A stretch of DNA of 64,000 nt from positions 1 through 64,000 of the forward strand of contig JAKADC010000008.1 of NCBI GenBank assembly GCA_021820845.1, in the 5' to 3' direction. Source of the stretch: Pseudomonadota bacterium (GTDB lineage: Bacteria; Pseudomonadota; Gammaproteobacteria; Burkholderiales; Thiobacillaceae). The notes beneath the pieces are model-generated. The model worked only from the letters and a program-made list of their open reading frames with translations. It was not told where the DNA came from and searched no databases. Position numbers and translations under genes: made by a program. Below are positions 39,432-48,324 of this stretch, in pieces; the stretch's first letter is position 1, and every line of letters begins with the position of its first letter.

Positions 39432-40958
39432 TCAACGCGGGCGGCGGGGCTTCCACATCAGCACGGTGTAGGTCTGCAGCCCGCGTCGCCGGGTCTTCGG
39501 GTCGTACACGGGATAGACGAGCCGCCGCGCCTGGTCGGGCGTGCCGAACAAGGCGCGTGCCGTGGCGGGGCAGGACGGATCGGCCCTGCCGAACGCCAGC
39601 GTGCCGCACAGTGCGAGCCTGTTGCCCGATTCCAGCGCGCGGGCGTCGATCCAGGGGGACTGGGCAAGATCCGTCCCGGCGAGATCGAAGCCGTACAGAC
39701 CGTGGGGATGGTCGGGCGAATAGAAGCTCATGACGTAGGGCAGGGGAAACGTCCCGCCCGCGTATTCGACCGGCTGGCCGTAGGCGTCGTGATAGAGGCG
39801 CGTCGCGTCCGTGGCAATGCGCTGCGGAAGCGCATAGGCCGGCGGCGCGGGATAGGCGCGGTATTGTCTTTCCCACAGCGCGGCCGCCGCCATCGCCAGC
39901 ACGAGATAGAGCCATCCGGCCGCGTGGACGCGTCGCGCGAGGCGCACCCAGTCGACGCCGGCCGGCGTGAGATCGACCAGCGCCCAGCCGAGGAACAGCA
40001 GCGCGGGAATCAGCCAGGACGACACGGGACTGATTCCCTGCGCCAGCGCGGCCAGCATCGTCAGCGCGACGCTTAGCGACACGATGGCGAGGCCGAGCCG
40101 GGGCGGCCGCGTCGCTTCGCCGGGCGGACTCGCGGGCAGTCGAACGAGGCTCGCACCCCAGACAAGCAGGGCGACGCCGCTGAATCCGAGCACGCCCGCC
40201 AGCGCGACGACATGAGCCCTGACGTCGCCCGTCACGCCGGAGATCTCGTGCGCTTCATGCATGTAGTGCAGGCTTGGCCAGCCATGGCGGACGGACCAGG
40301 CGACGTGCGGCGAGGCCAGCAGCAAGGCAGTGGCGCCGACGATGGCCGTGCCCTTGAGCAGCGCGGCCAGCGGCGGGCGCAGCGTGATCAGCACGGCGAG
40401 TCCGATCGCGGCGATGAGCACGAGCGCATAGTATTTGGTGAGCAGCGCCGCGGCGGCGAACACGCCGGCGACAACGAACCAGCGCGCGCGTCCCCGCTCG
40501 AGCGCGTGCAGCAGGCTCCACATGAATCCGGCGACAAAGGGCAGCAGCGCGGTATTGGCGTTGTACTTGAACCCGCTGTCGGGGCCGAAATGGGTGACGA
40601 GCGTCGTGAGCACGACGCCGGTCAGCACCTTTTCCCAGCCGAGGAAGCGTTTCATCGCCAGCGCCAGCAGGCCCAGCGCGGCCGCCAGATTGATCTGGTT
40701 GAGGAGGTAATAGGCGTTGTCGCCCACCGGAAACAGCGTGAACCAGGCCGCCGTGATCCAGCCGAACAGCGGCGGATGCTTGTTGGTGCCCCATTGCCAC
40801 TCCATGCCCCAGGCATAGTTTTCCACCATGTCGGCGCCGTCGAGATAATGGCGGGTCGCGGCAAAGATTCCCCACCAGACCAGGCAAAAACCCAGGATGT
40901 AGAGCAGGGTGGGGCGGGGGCTGGCGTAGTCGGGGCGAGAGGTCACGGGCGGAAGCAC
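39432..40958 (-). CDS. glycosyltransferase family 39 (PMT-2/ArnT-like) membrane protein
   Basis: 508-aa polytopic protein. The first loop has DGADMVENYAWGMEWQWGTNKHPPLFGW, with the acidic residues and HPP of undecaprenyl-phosphate-sugar transferases such as ArnT. About ten hydrophobic segments follow and the C-terminal third is periplasmic (FYSPDHPHGLYGFDLAGTDL). It lies downstream of a regulator-kinase pair on the same strand (50-bp gap), so it is probably under their control. It is likely to transfer a sugar from a lipid carrier to an envelope acceptor. Confidence 0.82.
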   Translation of the reverse strand: MLPPVTSRPDYASPRPTLLYILGFCLVWWGIFAATRHYLDGADMVENYAWGMEWQWGTNKHPPLFGWITAAWFTLFPVGDNAYYLLNQINLAAALGLLALAMKRFLGWEKVLTGVVLTTLVTHFGPDSGFKYNANTALLPFVAGFMWSLLHALERGRARWFVVAGVFAAAALLTKYYALVLIAAIGLAVLITLRPPLAALLKGTAIVGATALLLASPHVAWSVRHGWPSLHYMHEAHEISGVTGDVRAHVVALAGVLGFSGVALLVWGASLVRLPASPPGEATRPPRLGLAIVSLSVALTMLAALAQGISPVSSWLIPALLFLGWALVDLTPAGVDWVRLARRVHAAGWLYLVLAMAAAALWERQYRAYPAPPAYALPQRIATDATRLYHDAYGQPVEYAGGTFPLPYVMSFYSPDHPHGLYGFDLAGTDLAQSPWIDARALESGNRLALCGTLAFGRADPSCPATARALFGTPDQARRLVYPVYDPKTRRRGLQTYTVLMWKPRRPR

Positions 40959-41008
40959 GCGCCGGCGGCGCGTCGTCGTCAGGTCGGGCGGAGTATCCGG
41001 ATCGCGGA

Positions 41009-42412
41009 TTACGGCTGGCTTACAGTGCCGTCGTCGAACCGGAGTTCGAACAGCGCGCCGCCCAGTTCGCTCTTCCCGGCGACGACGGTCGCGCCGTGTC
41101 TGCGCGCGACTTCCTGAACGATGGCGAGTCCGAGGCCGCTGCCTTCGGTCGTGCTGCTTTCGGCGGCCCGGTGGAAGCGCCGGAAAATCAGCGGCAACTC
41201 CGCTTCCGGAATGCCGGGGCCGCTGTCGGCGACCGAAAAGACCGGCGGAAATGCCTGCGCGGAGGCGGTGACGGTCCCGCCTTCCGGGGTGAACTTGAGC
41301 GCGTTCTCCAGCAGGTTCTTCATCGCCTCCCTCACGAGCACGGCGTTGCCTTGCAGCGGGATCGCCTGCTCCGGGCCTTCGAAGCCGAGATCGATGCGCT
41401 TGCGCGCCGCGGCGGCGACGAAATCGCCGGTCACCTCGCGCGCCAGTTCGGCCAGATCGAACAGGGCATGGGTCTGGCCCGCAATCGCTTCCGAGTGCGC
41501 GAGGGCCAGCAACTGGCTCACCAGATGCGCGAGCCGGGAGACGGCTGTCTGGACGCGCTCGTAGGTGGGTCGTGCGCAGGGGCAGGCGGGGTCCGCGAGG
41601 GCCAGATCGAGTTCGGCCGTCAGCACGGCCAGCGGGGTCTTGATCTGATGCGCTGCGTCGGCGATGAAGCGGCGCTGTTCTTCCTGCACGGCCTTGAACC
41701 TCGACAGCAGGTCGTTGAGCGCGGTGACGACGGGGAGCAGTTCCCTCGGTGCATTGTCGACCGGGATGGCATCCAGGTCCTGCGCCGAGCGGTGGGTGAT
41801 GCGCCGGCGCAGCGCTTCGAGCGAATGAAGGCCGCGGTTGACGCCGAACAGGATGAGCGGAATCGAGAGCGCAAGGACGACGATCTGCGGCACGAGCACG
41901 CCGCGCAGCAGGTGCAAGGTCAGTCTGTTGCGCCGGACCATGGTTTCGGCCACCTGGATCTCGAAGCCGGGGAGTTCGGCCAGGGCGCCGTGCAACACCG
42001 CGCGCCGCAGTCGTTTGCCGTTCAGCGAGATGTTGTCGAACGCTGCGCGTTTCGTGCTGCCGTCGCCCGCCTCCGTGCGGACGAGCCGGGGATTCCCGGC
42101 GAGCAGGGCGCCGCTGGCGTCGTAGATGGCGAAGTAGCGCGTGTCCCGGGCGTCCTGGATGAGCAGGCTGAACGCGAGCGCGCCGGGATCGATCTTTCCC
42201 TTGCTTTCAAGCTCGTCCGAAACCAGTTCCTTCAGGTCGTCGGTGATTTCCTCCAGCACGAGGTCGCGCTCGGTTTGCGCGAGGTGGTAGGCGTTGCGGT
42301 AGGTGGTGTAGGCGCTGACGGCCAGCAGGAAAAAAAGCGGGATCAGCAGCCATCCCAGCAGCGCGCGGGCAAGGCTCGATTTTCCGCGATGCGTCTCAGT
42401 CGGCACGGTCAT
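41009..42412 (-). CDS. sensor histidine kinase, TctE/PmrB-like
   Basis: 467-aa inner-membrane kinase. Membrane segments near 15-35 and 172-192 flank a periplasmic two-component sensor N-terminal domain. HisKA has the phospho-His in ADAAHQIKTPLAVL, then NLLENALKFTPEGG, DSGPGIPEAELP and GSGLGLAIVQEVARRHG. It overlaps the regulator gene by 17 nt. With a GT39 gene downstream and envelope glycosyltransferases divergent, a PmrB-like role in controlling lipid A or surface modification is plausible. Confidence 0.9.
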   Translation of the reverse strand: MTVPTETHRGKSSLARALLGWLLIPLFFLLAVSAYTTYRNAYHLAQTERDLVLEEITDDLKELVSDELESKGKIDPGALAFSLLIQDARDTRYFAIYDASGALLAGNPRLVRTEAGDGSTKRAAFDNISLNGKRLRRAVLHGALAELPGFEIQVAETMVRRNRLTLHLLRGVLVPQIVVLALSIPLILFGVNRGLHSLEALRRRITHRSAQDLDAIPVDNAPRELLPVVTALNDLLSRFKAVQEEQRRFIADAAHQIKTPLAVLTAELDLALADPACPCARPTYERVQTAVSRLAHLVSQLLALAHSEAIAGQTHALFDLAELAREVTGDFVAAAARKRIDLGFEGPEQAIPLQGNAVLVREAMKNLLENALKFTPEGGTVTASAQAFPPVFSVADSGPGIPEAELPLIFRRFHRAAESSTTEGSGLGLAIVQEVARRHGATVVAGKSELGGALFELRFDDGTVSQP

Positions 42413-43079
42413 CGGACGGCTCGATCACGTAGCCCAGTCCGCGCACGGTGCGGATGGCGATGCCCGCCGTTTCGAGCTTCCTGCGCAGGCGATGGATGTA
42501 GACCTCGATGGCGTTCGACCCCAGCGCCGCGTCCCAGCTCGACAGGGCGGTGGTGAGTGCCTGTTTGGAGACGACTTTTCCCGGCCTGTGCAGCAGGCAG
42601 GACAGGGTTTCGCGCTCGCGGCTGGAAAACTCGACTTCCTTGCCGTCGATGAAAACCTGCCGGCTCGCCGTGTCGTAGCGCAGTCTGCCGAGTTCCAGGC
42701 AGGCCGAAGCGGTGCCGCCGTGGCGGCGCCTGACGAGGGCGCGCAGCCGGGCCTGCAGCTCGGCGACGGCGAACGGCTTCGGCAGGTAGTCGTCGGCGCC
42801 GCTGTCCAGCCCGGCCACGCGATCGGCGATCGCCTCGCGCGCGGTCAGGATCATGACGGGCAGATGGCTGCCGCGCTTGCGCAGGCGCTTGAGCACCTCC
42901 AGGCCATCCATGCGCGGAAGGCCGAGATCCAGCACCAGCGCATCGTAGGTTTCGCTGGCGAGCGCGAGGTCGGCCGCCACGCCGTCGCTGACCCAGTCTG
43001 CGCTGTAGCCTTCCTGCTTGCACGCGCGCAGCAGCAGTTCCGCAAGCGCGGGGTCGTCTTCGGTCAGCAGGATGCGCAT
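42396..43079 (-). CDS. OmpR-family response regulator
   Basis: 227-aa regulator: acidic pocket TEDDPALAE, phospho-acceptor Asp51 in LVLDLGLPRMDGLEVLKRL, Thr in ILTAREA, Lys in PKPFAVAELQ, and a winged helix (FSSRERETLSCLL, IEVYIHRLRRKLETAG, RTVRGLGYVIEPSD). It is first gene of the unit and is divergent from the GT2 gene, with a roughly 100-bp shared intergenic space (43080-43182) where it may bind. Confidence 0.92.
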   Translation of the reverse strand: MRILLTEDDPALAELLLRACKQEGYSADWVSDGVAADLALASETYDALVLDLGLPRMDGLEVLKRLRKRGSHLPVMILTAREAIADRVAGLDSGADDYLPKPFAVAELQARLRALVRRRHGGTASACLELGRLRYDTASRQVFIDGKEVEFSSRERETLSCLLHRPGKVVSKQALTTALSSWDAALGSNAIEVYIHRLRRKLETAGIAIRTVRGLGYVIEPSDDRAD

Positions 43080-43182
43080 CGGTGCGGGTCAGGAATCATG
43101 TCAGCAGATTGAAAGGCAACCTGGCGCATTCTGCATCAACCCAAACTCGAAATGTAAGCGGAGCCGGATCCGCGATCGACCG

Positions 43183-44238
43183 ATGCGCCAATATGAACTT
43201 CATCCCCGAGGCCCTTTCCTGAGACTCGCTCCGGAACCGGCCTCGTCCCCGTCAAGAAACGAACGGAGCTTCGCCCTCACGCCGCGCGAACGGCTGCCCG
43301 GACTGTCTGTCGTCGTTCCCTGCTACAACGAGGCGGAAAACCTGAACCGCCTGCTGCCCCGTCTGCAAAGCGTGCTGCAGGCGCTGGTGCCGGACTGGGA
43401 AGTCATTCTCGTGGACGACGGCAGCCGCGACAACTCGCCGGAGGTGCTCGCCTTCTGGTCGGCGAAGCCGGGGTTCCAGGCGATCCAGCTGTCGCGCAAC
43501 TTCGGCAAGGAAGCGGCGCTCACGGCCGGCCTGGAGGCGGCGCGCTGCGAGACCTGCGTGATGATGGATGCCGACCTGCAGCATTCGCCCGAGCTCATCC
43601 CCGCGATGCTCGCGCGATGGCAGCAAGGCTACGACGTGGTCTACGCGGTGCGCGAGCATCGCCGCGACGAAGGCGCATTCAAGCGCCTCGGCGCCCGCTG
43701 GTTCTACCGGCTCGTGAACGCCGGCGCGCGCTTCCGCGTTCCCCCGGACGCCGGCGATTTCCGGCTGATGGACCGGGCGGCGGTCGACGCCCTGCTCGAC
43801 CTGCCGGAGCGCAACCGCTTCCTGAAGGGACTGTACGCGTGGGTGGGCTTCAACGCCACCGAGATCACCTACGTTCCGGCCGCGCGCGGCAGCGGACGCA
43901 GCACGTTCAACGTGTTTCACCTTCTGAGGCTGTCGTTCGACGGCCTGACGGCATTCACCACCTGGCCGCTGCGCGTCGCCAGCCTGGTCGGATTCCTGCT
44001 GGCGCTGGCGGCTTTCTCCTACGGCGCCTACCTGGTCGTCGACTACTTTCTGCGGGGCGTCGCCGTGCCCGGGTGGACGACGATCGTGGTCGGCCTGATG
44101 CTGTTTTCCGGCATCCAGCTCATCGGGCTGGGCGTGCTCGGCGAATATGTCAGCCGCATCTTCGAGGAGGTCAAGGGGCGACCCTTGTACGTCGTCCGGC
44201 ACCGCGCCGGGCGTGGCCTGCGGGATACGCAGCGATGA
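43183..44238 (+). CDS. GT2 glycosyltransferase, undecaprenyl-phosphate sugar transferase (ArnC/LgmA/FlmF2-like)
   Basis: 351-aa enzyme. The GT-A domain has VVPCYNEAENL (45-55), VDDGSRDNS and the metal motif in MMDADLQHSPELIPAML (about 127-143), plus VVYAVREHRRDEG and the DPMS/ArnC-type GRSTFNVFHLLRLSFDGLTAF. Two C-terminal membrane helices (about 270-297 and 307-333) anchor it, as in ArnC/GtrB. The ATG at 43183 is chosen; the first 40 residues are not conserved in type. The stop overlaps the ArnT-like gene (ATGA). It should load a sugar on undecaprenyl phosphate on the cytoplasmic face. Confidence 0.88.
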   Translation: MRQYELHPRGPFLRLAPEPASSPSRNERSFALTPRERLPGLSVVVPCYNEAENLNRLLPRLQSVLQALVPDWEVILVDDGSRDNSPEVLAFWSAKPGFQAIQLSRNFGKEAALTAGLEAARCETCVMMDADLQHSPELIPAMLARWQQGYDVVYAVREHRRDEGAFKRLGARWFYRLVNAGARFRVPPDAGDFRLMDRAAVDALLDLPERNRFLKGLYAWVGFNATEITYVPAARGSGRSTFNVFHLLRLSFDGLTAFTTWPLRVASLVGFLLALAAFSYGAYLVVDYFLRGVAVPGWTTIVVGLMLFSGIQLIGLGVLGEYVSRIFEEVKGRPLYVVRHRAGRGLRDTQR

Positions 44239-45812
44239 GCGGGTGGAGCAGGAAGGACGCGGGCCTGTTTCTGCTCGCGCTGGCCTGGCTTGCGCTGACA
44301 CTGGGCGCGAGGCCGCTGGCATTGCCCGACGAGGGGCGTTACGTGAGCGTCGCCTGGGAGATGCTCACCTCGGGCAACTGGCTCTATCCGACGCTCGACG
44401 GCCTGCCGTTTTTCCACAAGCCGCCGCTGTTCTACTGGATCACCGCGGCGAGCCTCGGCGTATTCGGGCCGCATGAATGGGCGGGGCGGCTGGCCCCGCT
44501 GCTGGGCGCGGCCGTTGCCGCGTTCACGCTCTACGGATTCGCGCTGCGGCAGAAAGGCGCGACGGTCGCGCGCTGGTCTTTGCTGATCCTGGTAACCGAG
44601 CCGTTCTTCTTCGCCGGGTCCCAGTTCGCCAACCTCGACATGCTGGTTGCGGGAATGATCAGCGCCACCATCGTGCTGGCTGCCGAGGCGGCGCTGAACG
44701 CGGAGCGGGGCAGGCCCTACAAGGGCTTGCTGGCAGCCGCCTACCTGGGCGCGGGACTCGGATTCCTGGCCAAAGGCCTGATCGGCCCCGTGCTGCCCGG
44801 ACTGGTGATGATCGCCTGGCTTGCGTGGAACCGGCGGCTCGCCCTGTTGCATCGACTCGTCTGGGTACCCGGCCTGGTCCTCTTCCTGGCGGTGGCGGCG
44901 CCCTGGATCCTCGCCATGCAGGCGCGTTTCCCGGAGTTCGTGAATTATTTCTTCATCTACAACCAGGTGCAGCGATTCGCCGAGAGCGGCTTCAACAACC
45001 CCATGCCGTTCTGGTTCTACCCGCCGGTCGTGCTTCTCCTGATCCTGCCCTGGTCGTGGTGGCTGCCGGCTGCCTGGAAGCGGACCGAATGGGACGTCGA
45101 GCCGAGGCCGACCATTCGTTCCCTCATGTGGATCTGGCCTGCGGTGATCGTGGGATTCTTCTCCATCCCGTCATCCAAGCTGGTGGGCTACGTGCTGCCC
45201 GTGTTGCCTGCGCTGGCCTATCTGATCGCCGACGGCTTGGCGCGCAGATGGGGTGGTGTCGCACCCCCGCGCGTGCTGAAGGGAGCCGCGGTCGCGGCGG
45301 GCGTGATCTGCCTCACGGCGATCGTCGCCAACAATGCTTTCAACCACAAGACGAACAAGAGCGTAAGCAGTCTGATTGCTGCACAGCGCCAGCACGGCGA
45401 GCCGGTCGTATTCATGTGGGACCAGTTCTTCGACGTGCCGTTCTACCTCGGACTGGAGGCGCCGGTCCGGATATTCGACGACTGGAGCCCATCCAATACC
45501 TCCAAGGTGGACAACTGGCGCAAGGCGATGGCCGACGCGGGCGCATTCGACCCGGCAAGGGCCGGACAGCTGCTGGTGGACCATGCCCAGCTTGATCGTG
45601 TCCTGTGCGGTTCGCCGGTGACATGGGTAATCGCGCCGGCAGGGACGGAAGCTACAAACGTATTCCTGAAGCAGATCCCACCGTTTGCGACGCGCGGTGC
45701 AACGAGGGTCTGGCGCGTCACGCGCAGCGCGATGTCGGCTAGCGGCGGATGCCGGCAAATGCCCAGTGGCGACTTAACAGATAGGTCAGCGCCGCCACGC
45801 CCACGAGGATGA
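44235..45812 (+). CDS. ArnT-like GT39 glycosyltransferase (LgmB/FlmK-like)
   Basis: 525-aa polytopic protein. The first periplasmic loop ALPDEGRYVSVAWEMLTSGNWLYP and the second FFHKPPLFYWITAAS carry the Asp/Glu and HKPP motifs of ArnT. About 11 membrane helices precede a small soluble periplasmic end. Lipid A transferases of this family move an aminosugar from undecaprenyl phosphate to a lipid A phosphate. It is coupled to the GT2 gene. The last 25 codons overlap the convergent GtrA-like gene by 74 nt, so the true C-terminal tail is unusual. Confidence 0.88.
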   Translation: MSGWSRKDAGLFLLALAWLALTLGARPLALPDEGRYVSVAWEMLTSGNWLYPTLDGLPFFHKPPLFYWITAASLGVFGPHEWAGRLAPLLGAAVAAFTLYGFALRQKGATVARWSLLILVTEPFFFAGSQFANLDMLVAGMISATIVLAAEAALNAERGRPYKGLLAAAYLGAGLGFLAKGLIGPVLPGLVMIAWLAWNRRLALLHRLVWVPGLVLFLAVAAPWILAMQARFPEFVNYFFIYNQVQRFAESGFNNPMPFWFYPPVVLLLILPWSWWLPAAWKRTEWDVEPRPTIRSLMWIWPAVIVGFFSIPSSKLVGYVLPVLPALAYLIADGLARRWGGVAPPRVLKGAAVAAGVICLTAIVANNAFNHKTNKSVSSLIAAQRQHGEPVVFMWDQFFDVPFYLGLEAPVRIFDDWSPSNTSKVDNWRKAMADAGAFDPARAGQLLVDHAQLDRVLCGSPVTWVIAPAGTEATNVFLKQIPPFATRGATRVWRVTRSAMSASGGCRQMPSGDLTDRSAPPRPRG

Positions 45813-46131
45813 GCGCCAGCAGGAAATAATAGGGAAGCCGGCTCGCATGGAGCAGAACCGCGTACGCCGACTCGTTGAGCGCGAAGCCCGCGGCCGAGAG
45901 CAGGAAGAAGCGGCCCGCGGACTGCAGCATGGGCGCGCCGTGATCGGCGAACGTCAGCAGGAAGTGGCCGCCGTACGACACCGTGAAGGCGCACAGCCAG
46001 CCGCCGACATTGGCGACGAGGGGCGCGACGTGCAGCGTTTCCACCAGCAGGATGACGGTGAGGAAATGAACGAGCGCGGCGGTGCTGCCGACCAGGATGA
46101 AGACGACCGGACGGCGACGAAGCAAGGACAT
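45739..46131 (-). CDS. GtrA-like family membrane protein
   Basis: 130-aa protein with four predicted membrane helices. The GtrA-like opening VVFILVGSTAALVHFLTVILL is followed by NVGGWLCAFTVSYGGHFLLTF, FFLLSAAGFALNESAYAVLL and a final YLLSRHWAFAGIRR, where the SR-WAF end is characteristic. GtrA proteins are thought to flip undecaprenyl-phosphate-linked sugars. The start ATG at 46131 has GAGGA-like sequence near it. It is on the opposite strand to the glycosyltransferases but within the same locus. Confidence 0.82.
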   Translation of the reverse strand: MSLLRRRPVVFILVGSTAALVHFLTVILLVETLHVAPLVANVGGWLCAFTVSYGGHFLLTFADHGAPMLQSAGRFFLLSAAGFALNESAYAVLLHASRLPYYFLLALILVGVAALTYLLSRHWAFAGIRR

Positions 46132-46169
46132 GGAGGATTCGCCAGGAAAGGTTCCCGGCATTCTACGGT

Positions 46170-47027
46170 ATGACTGCATCGCGACAAGCCGCGCCGGCGC
46201 GGCGTCTCATCGGCGTGTGCGTGGACGACTTCGGCCAGCACGAGGGCATCAACGACGCCGCAGTTGACCTCGCGGCCGGCCGGCGCGTCTCCGCGATCAG
46301 CTGCCTCGTCGACGGGCCCGCCTGGCCATCGGGCGCACGTGCGCTGCGAGCGCATGCCGCTCCCGTGGAGGCAGGCCTGCACCTCAATTTCACCGAGGAT
46401 GTCGGCCAGGGCGCGTGCCATCGCCTGCCGGTGCTGATCGCGCGGGCGTATGGCCGGCTGCTCGACCCGGCGCAGGCCCGCGCGGCCATCGAACGGCAGT
46501 TCGACCGCTTCGAGGACGCCATGGGCCGCATGCCGGATTTCGTCGACGGCCATCAGCACGTGCACCAGCTGCCCGTGATACGCGACCTGCTCGTCGCCGC
46601 GATGGACCGGCGCTACGGCGCGGTCAGGCCCTGGCTGCGCGCGACGCTGCCGCCCGACGCCTGCCGGACATCCCGCTTGCCGCGATCTACCGTCGCCAAG
46701 GCGTGGCTGATCGGCCGGCTCGGCGCCGCGCCGCTGCGCGCGCTGGCCCGCCGTCACGGATATCCGCAGAACAACCGCCTGATCGGCGTGTACGGATTCG
46801 ATCTTTCCGAGGCGGATTACCTGCTGAGGGTCAAGACATGGCTCGATTGCGCGAGCGACGGCGACGTATTGATGTGCCATCCGTCGCTGCCGTGGACGGG
46901 CGAGGATCCGCTGCGGGAGGCTCGGAACCGGGAATACCGGGCGCTGTCGGGCCCGGCGTTTTCCGCGCTGCTGGCGTCTGCGCGGGTTGTCGTGGGGCCG
47001 CTGAAAGGGCGGCGGACGGATTTGTGA
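46170..47027 (+). CDS. YdjC/ChbG-HpnK family carbohydrate deacetylase (NaxD/LgmC-like)
   Basis: 285-aa deacetylase. Metal-site residues are visible in CVDDFGQHEGINDAA (Asp-Asp), EAGLHLNFTE (His) and DGHQHVHQLPVIRD (paired His). In Francisella NaxD and Bordetella LgmC, members of this family remove the acetyl group from undecaprenyl-phosphate-linked hexosamine before transfer to lipid A. The neighbouring GT2 and ArnT-like genes make that the best prediction here. It is divergent from the GtrA-like gene with 38 bp between the starts. Confidence 0.85.
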   Translation: MTASRQAAPARRLIGVCVDDFGQHEGINDAAVDLAAGRRVSAISCLVDGPAWPSGARALRAHAAPVEAGLHLNFTEDVGQGACHRLPVLIARAYGRLLDPAQARAAIERQFDRFEDAMGRMPDFVDGHQHVHQLPVIRDLLVAAMDRRYGAVRPWLRATLPPDACRTSRLPRSTVAKAWLIGRLGAAPLRALARRHGYPQNNRLIGVYGFDLSEADYLLRVKTWLDCASDGDVLMCHPSLPWTGEDPLREARNREYRALSGPAFSALLASARVVVGPLKGRRTDL

Positions 47028-47060
47028 GGAGAGGCCGGTCGCCCGGCGCAAATCCGAAGA

Positions 47061-47075
47061 TTGGCGGAAGCGGTG
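47061..47075. repeat. island 2 left attachment site
   Basis: TTGGCGGAAGCGGTG is identical to 56631-56645 at the tRNA-Ser 3' end. Flanking bases differ. Confidence 0.8.
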
Positions 47076-47114
47076 TTAGGTGTGGGCGCACGCGACCAAC
47101 GGTGATTTCCCGCG

Positions 47115-47255
47115 CTATCACATCGGCTTAACGAATGCCTTCGGATAGCCCTTCGCGAACTTCCGGCGAAGTACGACAAGACGATTAGCGCCGTTCGCGG
47201 AAGCTTCTACCTGCCGACCGTTGCGGCCCAGGCTGCGAAGCGCGTTCAGGTCTGA
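47115..47255 (+). pseudogene. 5'-truncated reading-frame remnant
   Basis: The plus-strand frame after a TGA reads RLNECLRIALRELPAKY, then DKTISAVRGSFYLPTVAAQ and AAKRVQV before TGA. The composition is protein-like and a terminator follows at 47286, but there is no start codon. It is probably the end of a gene cut when the island inserted or rearranged; the family is not recognised. Confidence 0.3.
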
Positions 47256-47285
47256 CCGAACCCAAGTGCCATTGGGGGACTTTTG

Positions 47286-47310
47286 CCCGGCCTTCGCGCC
47301 GGGTTTTTTT
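47286..47310 (+). terminator. intrinsic terminator near island 2 left end
   Basis: CCCGGC (47286-47291), loop CTTCGC and GCCGGG (47298-47303) are followed by seven T. It would stop plus-strand transcription running into the island. Confidence 0.8.
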
Positions 47311-47794
47311 ATGGCATGGCCGCTGCAATTTCGGCGGTTACGTCGCGAACGCCGGGGGCTTTCCACACTTCGTCACGCAAAATGAACTTGTTACTGTTCG
47401 TATGGGCTACGAAGGTTGATTGTTCGACAACAAGCGCGATTGGAATCAACGCCGCCTTCATTACGTTAAAGTCGTCGTCGAACAGGACGCCCGCCAGTAC
47501 GTCGAAATGCCCGCCGTTTATGTCGCGGATTGCTGAAAGCTGGCGGGACTTGTTACGTCGGTGAATTCGACGGCCCTTGATTTGATACCGCACGCCATCG
47601 GCCCCGGTTGCGTCGTACCCGCGTTCGGAGTTCGGCGCTTGCTGCCAGCCAAACGCCCGGCAAAACAGGTATTCGGCTAGGTCGCCCGTCGGGCTGTTTG
47701 CGCTACGTACTACGCCCCGTTCGCGTAGTTCTTCCCCGATTTGAGCATGAAGAACTAGAAGGTCAGCGACCGAAAGAGTTTTGACGGGCAGCAT
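47309..47794 (-). CDS. DUF6998-like protein with restriction-nuclease-type motif
   Basis: 161-aa protein. The central block SPTGDLAEYLFCRAFGWQ, then ERGYDATGADGVRYQIKGRR, has an E...D...(Q)xK arrangement of PD-(D/E)xK nucleases, followed by RQLSAIRDINGGHFDVLAGVLFDDDF. Proteins of this type (DUF6998-like) occur near restriction and defence genes. The start ATG at 47794 (MLPVKTLSVADLL) is preferred; an upstream TTG at 47800 is possible and no ribosome site is clear. A role as defence or anti-competition cargo is inferred only. Confidence 0.65.
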   Translation of the reverse strand: MLPVKTLSVADLLVLHAQIGEELRERGVVRSANSPTGDLAEYLFCRAFGWQQAPNSERGYDATGADGVRYQIKGRRIHRRNKSRQLSAIRDINGGHFDVLAGVLFDDDFNVMKAALIPIALVVEQSTFVAHTNSNKFILRDEVWKAPGVRDVTAEIAAAMP

Positions 47795-47950
47795 CGGCAA
47801 CGGGTGCTTTGTTGTGGGCTTCTATGTGGGACAAAACCAAAAATGCGATACAAGTCATTAATTTTATTAAATATTTGGCGGAGCGGTGACGTACACATTA
47901 CGGACGGTAAGGCTGATAAATAGGCGAGTGCTGGAATTCACCCAGGAGTT

Positions 47951-47971
47951 ATGCCCCCATAAATGCCCCCG
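47951..47971. repeat. ATGCCCCCA-type short repeats, candidate integrase arm sites (left)
   Basis: Two tandem copies of ATGCCCCC separated by ATAA. The same motif occurs near the integrase start at 56464-56476 (inverted) and 56509-56527 (two copies), so it flanks both ends of island 2. Confidence 0.45.
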
Positions 47972-48000
47972 TCATGGCTTGGGTGACGGGGGGCGGGCGG

Positions 48001-48324
48001 TCAGCTGGCTACCCGCACAAACGCTCTATCAGGTTCCCCAGCGCCGGCAACGAGCCCGAGTAACTTCGTTCTCGCGGTTGCCTGGCGGCCTTCCTTTGCG
48101 CCCTCCGGTTCAAACCGCGCCAGCCGCGCAATTTCCAATAGCAAATCGTCCTCGATGACCCGGTGCGCGTCGATCGCCGCGCCGAGCCTGACGATTAGTT
48201 CGCGTTCAAGCGGCGTCCGGTTCAGTAGGAATTCCGGCTCGTCACACAGTGCGATGAGCGCATCATCGGCGAGGTGTTCGATGTTGCAAGGTAGGGCCGC
48301 AGCGGCCAGAATGAAATTAGCCAT
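48001..48324 (-). CDS. hypothetical protein
   Basis: 107-aa soluble protein, MANFILAAAALPCNIEHLADDALIALC, with acidic helices (EDDLLLEIARLARFEPEGA) and a weakly basic C-terminus. The ATG at 48324 has a clear AGGAG site 8 nt upstream, and the reading frame is cleanly bounded. No family is recognised. It lies between the nuclease-like gene and an AT-rich regulatory stretch. Confidence 0.6.
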   Translation of the reverse strand: MANFILAAAALPCNIEHLADDALIALCDEPEFLLNRTPLERELIVRLGAAIDAHRVIEDDLLLEIARLARFEPEGAKEGRQATARTKLLGLVAGAGEPDRAFVRVAS

